This document shows positions 60,898-64,000 of a DNA stretch of 64,000 nt, piece after piece; within the stretch, counting starts at the first letter, position 1, and every line of letters starts with the position of its first letter. Origin of the DNA: an uncultured Oribacterium sp. (lineage in GTDB: Bacteria; Bacillota; Clostridia; Lachnospirales; Lachnospiraceae); assembly GCA_946413525.1 (NCBI GenBank), contig CAMKKZ010000015.1:17980-81979 (forward strand), written 5' to 3'. The notes under the pieces are model-generated. The model was not told the DNA's origin. It made no database searches and was given only the letters and a program-made list of their open reading frames with translations. A program made the position numbers and the translations under genes.

Positions 60898-61375
60898 GAA
60901 TATGAACTCGATTATTTATGAGTCGCATATCGAGAAGCGACAAACATTTGAACTCGACCATATTTCAGTTGCATATCGGGGAGCAACAAACATTTGAAGT
61001 AGTCTCTCTGCTCGTTATCATTATATTGGAATTATTGTTTTTTGTCAATGAAAATAATCTATGGAAGGAGTGTGAAAGCATGGGAATTGGTTACTGTCCA
61101 GACTTTCACAATTCCTGATTTCCATTGATTGATGTATATGTAATTTTCGGCATGTTTCAACTTTAGCGGACTAAAGCATCTATGAGATTACCTGAAATAT
61201 CACGTAAATACGCACTTTTTCAGGTAGTCAGGCAGAAATTTCATTCCACTGGATTCCGTAGTATTTGAAACATGCCGAAGAGTTTAATCCTGATTGGTGT
61301 TGCGATTTTTGTGATAAACAGCTATCTCTTGAGGAGAATATAATTGTTCTATATAAGTTGATAAATGCATGAGAG
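60898..61375. other. Gap with direct repeats and an inverted-repeat element that splits a gene
   Basis: A pair of direct repeats (GCATATCGAGAAGCGACAAA and GCATATCGGGGAGCAACAAA) lies at about 60925 and 60972. At 61071-61120 GGAAGGAGTG and an ATG open a 12-codon frame (MGIGYCPDFHNS). From 61148 to 61277 an element has 13-bp perfect ends (CGGCATGTTTCAA and TTGAAACATGCCG) and includes TTAGCGGACTAAAGCATCT, also found at 22434. After it, a frame reads DWCCDFCDKQLSLEENII up to TGA 61370, in the same frame as the next gene. This looks like a zinc-finger N-terminus cut up by the element. Confidence 0.6.
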
Positions 61376-61915
61376 ATGCTGGGGTATGATTTGAGGACGT
61401 ATTTAGATCAAGTAGTTCAATCTGATTTAGAAAAGTTTTCGGGTTTTATTACCTGGACAGAAAATGATAAGAACCGATTTAGAATCTTGCTGGATGAATT
61501 AAAAAATCCAAGTGATGCAAATCAGACAGAAAAAGAAAAAGGAAATCATCTGGAAAAGGTTGTAGAATTTATTATAAAAAAAACTTATTTCTTTAAGATT
61601 TATAAGAATGTTCGAACGAAAACAAATGAGATTGATGAGGTTATTATTCTATCTGATCGCGGAAAGCAAGCGCTTAAATCGTTCGGACTTGAACGGACTC
61701 TAATCCCGGTAGATACGGATTTAATTCTTGGTGAATGTAAGAATTATAAGACAGGTCTTAGTGTTACTTATGTTGGAAAGTTTTATAGCCTGCTTTCGGC
61801 AACTGACATTTCGTTTGGATTATTGTTTACAAGAAAAGGGTTGACAGGTTCTCCAGACGGATTCACAGATGCTTACGGATTGACTAAAGTCTTGCGTATG
61901 GTAGAAAAAGCATAA
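61376..61915 (+). CDS. Mrr-like restriction endonuclease domain protein (interrupted)
   Basis: A 179-aa protein with a PD-(D/E)XK fold of the Mrr type: Glu in GNHLEKVVEFIIKK, Asp in NEIDEVIIL, and the catalytic LILGECKNYKTGLSVTYVGKFYSLL. The TAA at 61913-61915 looks like a nonsense mutation, because the same frame stays open from 61916 to TAG 62102 and encodes a natural-looking helical C-terminus. Upstream the same frame carries a Cys-x-x-Cys segment before TGA 61370. ATG 61376 has only a poor ribosome site (GAGAG too near). The nuclease is probably inactive or only partly made. Confidence 0.65.
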   Translation: MLGYDLRTYLDQVVQSDLEKFSGFITWTENDKNRFRILLDELKNPSDANQTEKEKGNHLEKVVEFIIKKTYFFKIYKNVRTKTNEIDEVIILSDRGKQALKSFGLERTLIPVDTDLILGECKNYKTGLSVTYVGKFYSLLSATDISFGLLFTRKGLTGSPDGFTDAYGLTKVLRMVEKA

Positions 61916-62104
61916 GGAAAGGATTTTTATCTACTAACGTTCACTTTAGAAGATTATGATGAGTTACTAAATGGAAAAACATTTTTTGACTTGATAGCGG
62001 CAAAAAAGTTAGAGATACAATTAGCTTCGGATTATAAAAAATTTATTGATAAGAATCGACACGAGGCGGAGAGTCAGGTAAAAGAAATATTAAGGGGGTT
62101 TTAG
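61916..62104 (+). pseudogene. Disconnected C-terminal part of the Mrr-like nuclease
   Basis: In the same frame as the preceding gene, after its TAA, 62 codons read FYLLTFTLEDYDELLNGKTF..DYKKFIDKNRHEAESQVKEIL to TAG 62102. There is no start codon or ribosome site at its beginning. Coding-like composition argues for recent loss of continuity. Confidence 0.6.
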
Positions 62105-62159
62105 TAATGAGCATCGGAGAAATCCGGTGCTCTTATTATGATAGGAAGAAGCTTGAAAA

Positions 62160-62356
62160 ATGGCGAGGATCCAGGGCATTACCGTGGAGATAGATGGCTC
62201 CACAACTAGGTTATCTGTCTCGTTATAATATCCGCAGTCGGGACTATCATGACACTCGTTCCGAAGCTTGCAGGCGTGATCAATACCGTGAGGGGCGCAT
62301 TTGCCGCGCTGAAGATCATGAAGATCACATATACGCTGACGGAACAGACGGTATAA
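62160..62356 (+). pseudogene. Prophage tail tape-measure protein remnants
   Basis: MARIQGITVEIDGSTTRLS (from ATG 62160) is the typical start of a phage tape-measure protein. After a deletion and frame change, VGTIMTLVPKLAGVINTVRGAFAAL to TAA 62354 matches its hydrophobic central part. The two pieces are joined out of frame. Confidence 0.65.
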
Positions 62357-62399
62357 GGTTCCGGGAAAATGAATAATTTGGGTTCAGTTTATTCTGATT

Positions 62400-62510
62400 G
62401 TTGTATACACGATCATGGAAGTTCGGAGCGTTAACGGCAGCTCTGCTGGATGGGGCAGGCTGAAGAGCGGAATCGGATGGCTGAGCCTGGATTTCTGCAA
62501 GAGATTATAA
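62400..62510 (+). pseudogene. Prophage endolysin C-terminal (SH3-like) remnant
   Basis: One frame reads YTIMEVRSVNGSSAGWGRLKSG then IGWLSLDFCKRL to TAA 62508. This is the SH3-type cell-wall-binding end of a phage N-acetylmuramoyl-alanine amidase. The catalytic domain is absent. With the tape-measure pieces it marks a nearly deleted prophage. The rest of 62511-62656 shows no gene. Confidence 0.6.
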
Positions 62511-62656
62511 CTGAATAGTGAATCGAAATGCTATTTATGGGAAATGAGCTTGGAGAAAAGTGATTTCATATTGCGAATAGTGAATTTCTATAGTATGCTA
62601 CTTGAAATAGGGAAATTGTACATAGATTTAAGCACTGGATTAGCGGAGGAAACCAA

Positions 62657-62860
62657 ATGAAATTTAGCTATAGCAAACTATGGAAGATACTAATCGACAA
62701 GAAGATGATGAAGAAGGATCTGATGGCAAAAGCGTCCATCACATCTTCTACTATGGCTAAGATGGGAAAGGATCAGCCGGTCAGCATGGAGGTTCTTGGC
62801 AGGATATGCGAAGCTTTGGACTGTAACATCGGTGACATAGTGGACTACCTCAAAGAATAA
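62657..62860 (+). CDS. XRE family transcriptional regulator
   Basis: A 67-aa Cro/CI-type helix-turn-helix protein (KLWKILIDKKMMKKDLMAKASITSSTMAKMGKDQPVSMEVL, then RICEALDCNIGDIVDYL), the HTH_26-like single-domain form. GGAGGA precedes ATG 62657 at good spacing. It lies 53 bp before hsdM on the same strand, a common place for a small controller of a type I restriction-modification operon. Confidence 0.9.
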   Translation: MKFSYSKLWKILIDKKMMKKDLMAKASITSSTMAKMGKDQPVSMEVLGRICEALDCNIGDIVDYLKE

Positions 62861-62913
62861 TGAGGAGAATTGAAATAATCACGGGTTAGAGACAAACCGT
62901 TGGAGGAAAGATA

Positions 62914-64000
62914 ATGGACAACAAGAGCATAAAAAAATTGGAGGCAGACCTTTGGGAAGCTGCGGATCTATTACGCCAGGGATCCAAGCTGACTTCTCAG
63001 CAGTACTGTATGCCGGTACTGGGCTTGCTGTTCCTGAGATATGCATATAGCAGATTCAAGAAGGTGGAGGAAGAGATACTGAAGGACAGACCGGTCAGGA
63101 ATGGTCGTGTGATGCCTGTAGAAGTCTCTGACTTCGCGGAGAAGAGTGCTCTGTATATTCCAAAGGAAGCACAGTATTCATACCTTGTAAACCTGCCGGA
63201 GGATATCAAGAAAGCAAATATCATTGCTGAAAACGGGCAGCAGATGAACAGCCTGGGAGAGGTCGTGAATCATGCGATGGAGCTGGTTGAGGCTCAGTCT
63301 GAACAGTTGGCCGGCGTCCTTCCGAAAGAATATACCAATTTTGCCGATGATCTGCTGGCAGAGTTGCTGCGTATCTTTAATAATAATGCTCTTGATGATG
63401 TGGGCGGCGATGTGATCGGACGCATCTATGAATATTTCCTCAGCAAGTTTGCTCCGGCAGTGGCATCTGATGACGGCGTGTTTTTCACACCGAAGTCACT
63501 GGTAAAAATGATCGTAAATATTCTGGAACCGACCTCAGGCGTGCTGGCGGATATCGCCTGCGGCAGCGGTGGCATGTTCGTGCAGTCCGGCGATTTCGTC
63601 AATAGTAGGGGAATGTCTGCCAATAAGGCCATGACGTTCTATGGGCAGGAGAAGGTAGAGTATAATGCGAAGCTTGCCCTTATGAATATGGCGGTTCATG
63701 GACTGACCGGTGTGATCAAGTCCGGAAATGAAGCGAACACCTTCTATTATGACGCTCATAATCTTGTGGGTTGCTGTGATTACGTGATGGCAAATCCGCC
63801 GTTCAATGTGGACAAGGTAAAAGCAGAGACTGCCCGGAATGCGGGAAGATTACCGTTTGGATTGCCGGGCGTGAACAAAGCCGGAGAGGTTGGTAATGCA
63901 AACTATCTGTGGATCTCTTATTTCTATGCCTATCTTAACGAGACCGGAAGAGCCGGTTTTGTTATGGCTTCTTCAGCAACAGACAGCCAGGGAAAGGACA
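62914..64000 (+). CDS. hsdM: Type I restriction-modification DNA methylase, HsdM (partial)
   Basis: The N6-adenine methyltransferase subunit of a type I restriction system, cut by the window edge after 362 residues. The N-terminal helical domain (KKLEADLWEAADLLRQGSKL..YCMPVLGLLFLRYAYS) is typical of HsdM_N. SAM motif I is ADIACGSGGMFV (near 211), and the catalytic motif is NPPF (near 294). GGAGG at 62902-62906 fits ATG 62914. hsdS and hsdR would be expected downstream. It methylates the host target and, with HsdS, directs cleavage of unmodified DNA. Confidence 0.95.
   Translation, partial: MDNKSIKKLEADLWEAADLLRQGSKLTSQQYCMPVLGLLFLRYAYSRFKKVEEEILKDRPVRNGRVMPVEVSDFAEKSALYIPKEAQYSYLVNLPEDIKKANIIAENGQQMNSLGEVVNHAMELVEAQSEQLAGVLPKEYTNFADDLLAELLRIFNNNALDDVGGDVIGRIYEYFLSKFAPAVASDDGVFFTPKSLVKMIVNILEPTSGVLADIACGSGGMFVQSGDFVNSRGMSANKAMTFYGQEKVEYNAKLALMNMAVHGLTGVIKSGNEANTFYYDAHNLVGCCDYVMANPPFNVDKVKAETARNAGRLPFGLPGVNKAGEVGNANYLWISYFYAYLNETGRAGFVMASSATDSQGKD

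Overview
The window looks like part of the chromosome of a Lachnospiraceae-like gut Clostridium. The support for this is a clostridial-size rpoC, strong AGGAGG ribosome sites, a type III glutamine synthetase, a TRAP transporter beside an oligogalacturonate lyase, a BTAD response regulator and a ydjGHI-like envelope set. The host name is an inference from gene content. No rRNA, CRISPR array, complete insertion sequence or replication origin was seen. One tRNA-Ala(GGC) is present.

Layout. 0-4.4 kb: end of rpoB, a 450-bp gap packed with hairpins, then rpoC. 4.4-12.3 kb: a ThyX-like protein, an ABM-domain protein, a GH32 fructosidase, a large acidic lipoprotein, an RpiB/LacAB-type isomerase and a prolyl-tRNA editing protein. 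12.5-14.4 kb: tRNA-Ala and an SPFH protein with zinc ribbons. 14.8-22.2 kb: an apparent operon of BTAD response regulator, membrane-anchored solute-binding protein, sensor-MscS fusion channel, citX and citG. 22.7-26.3 kb: a YdjG-like zinc-ribbon membrane protein overlapping a TPM-domain protein. 26.6-31.2 kb (minus): TRAP DctP-DctQ-DctM, then oligogalacturonate lyase, probably for pectin fragments. 31.7-34.2 kb: FHA-FHA-ABCG transporter. 34.5-41.5 kb: an SF2 helicase divergent from an unknown 262-aa protein, two BrxD/DUF2791-like P-loop ATPases and a calcineurin-like phosphatase. This is the best candidate for an undescribed system. 41.9-54.2 kb: a nitrogen assimilation cluster (asnB, glnN, gltB, gltD, a short glnA, an ANTAR regulator). 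55.4-59.3 kb: a 1301-aa secreted FecR/beta-repeat protein. 59.5-64 kb: a decayed accessory region with a frameshifted PD-(D/E)XK-like gene, an AAA ATPase fragment, an interrupted Mrr-like nuclease, prophage tape-measure and endolysin remnants, then an intact XRE regulator and the start of hsdM.

A second layer runs through the whole window. Almost every intergenic gap holds its own short tandem repeat (units of 17 to 76 bp) or a copy of a dispersed palindromic element. At least five dispersed families can be recognised by eye. One (R1, about 70 bp, two small stems per unit) occurs at seven or more loci and has been captured into the coding end of citG. Others have terminal inverted repeats and look like MITEs. 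Two places, the rpoB-rpoC gap and the region before the FecR gene, hold nested palindromes of unusual complexity.

The genes make sense in groups: ammonium and amide nitrogen handling (41.9-54.2 kb), citrate lyase maturation possibly tied to a solute sensor and channel (14.8-22.2 kb), pectin and fructan use, envelope stress (the ydjG/H/I-like proteins), and DNA defence or processing (34.5-41.5 and 59.5-64 kb).
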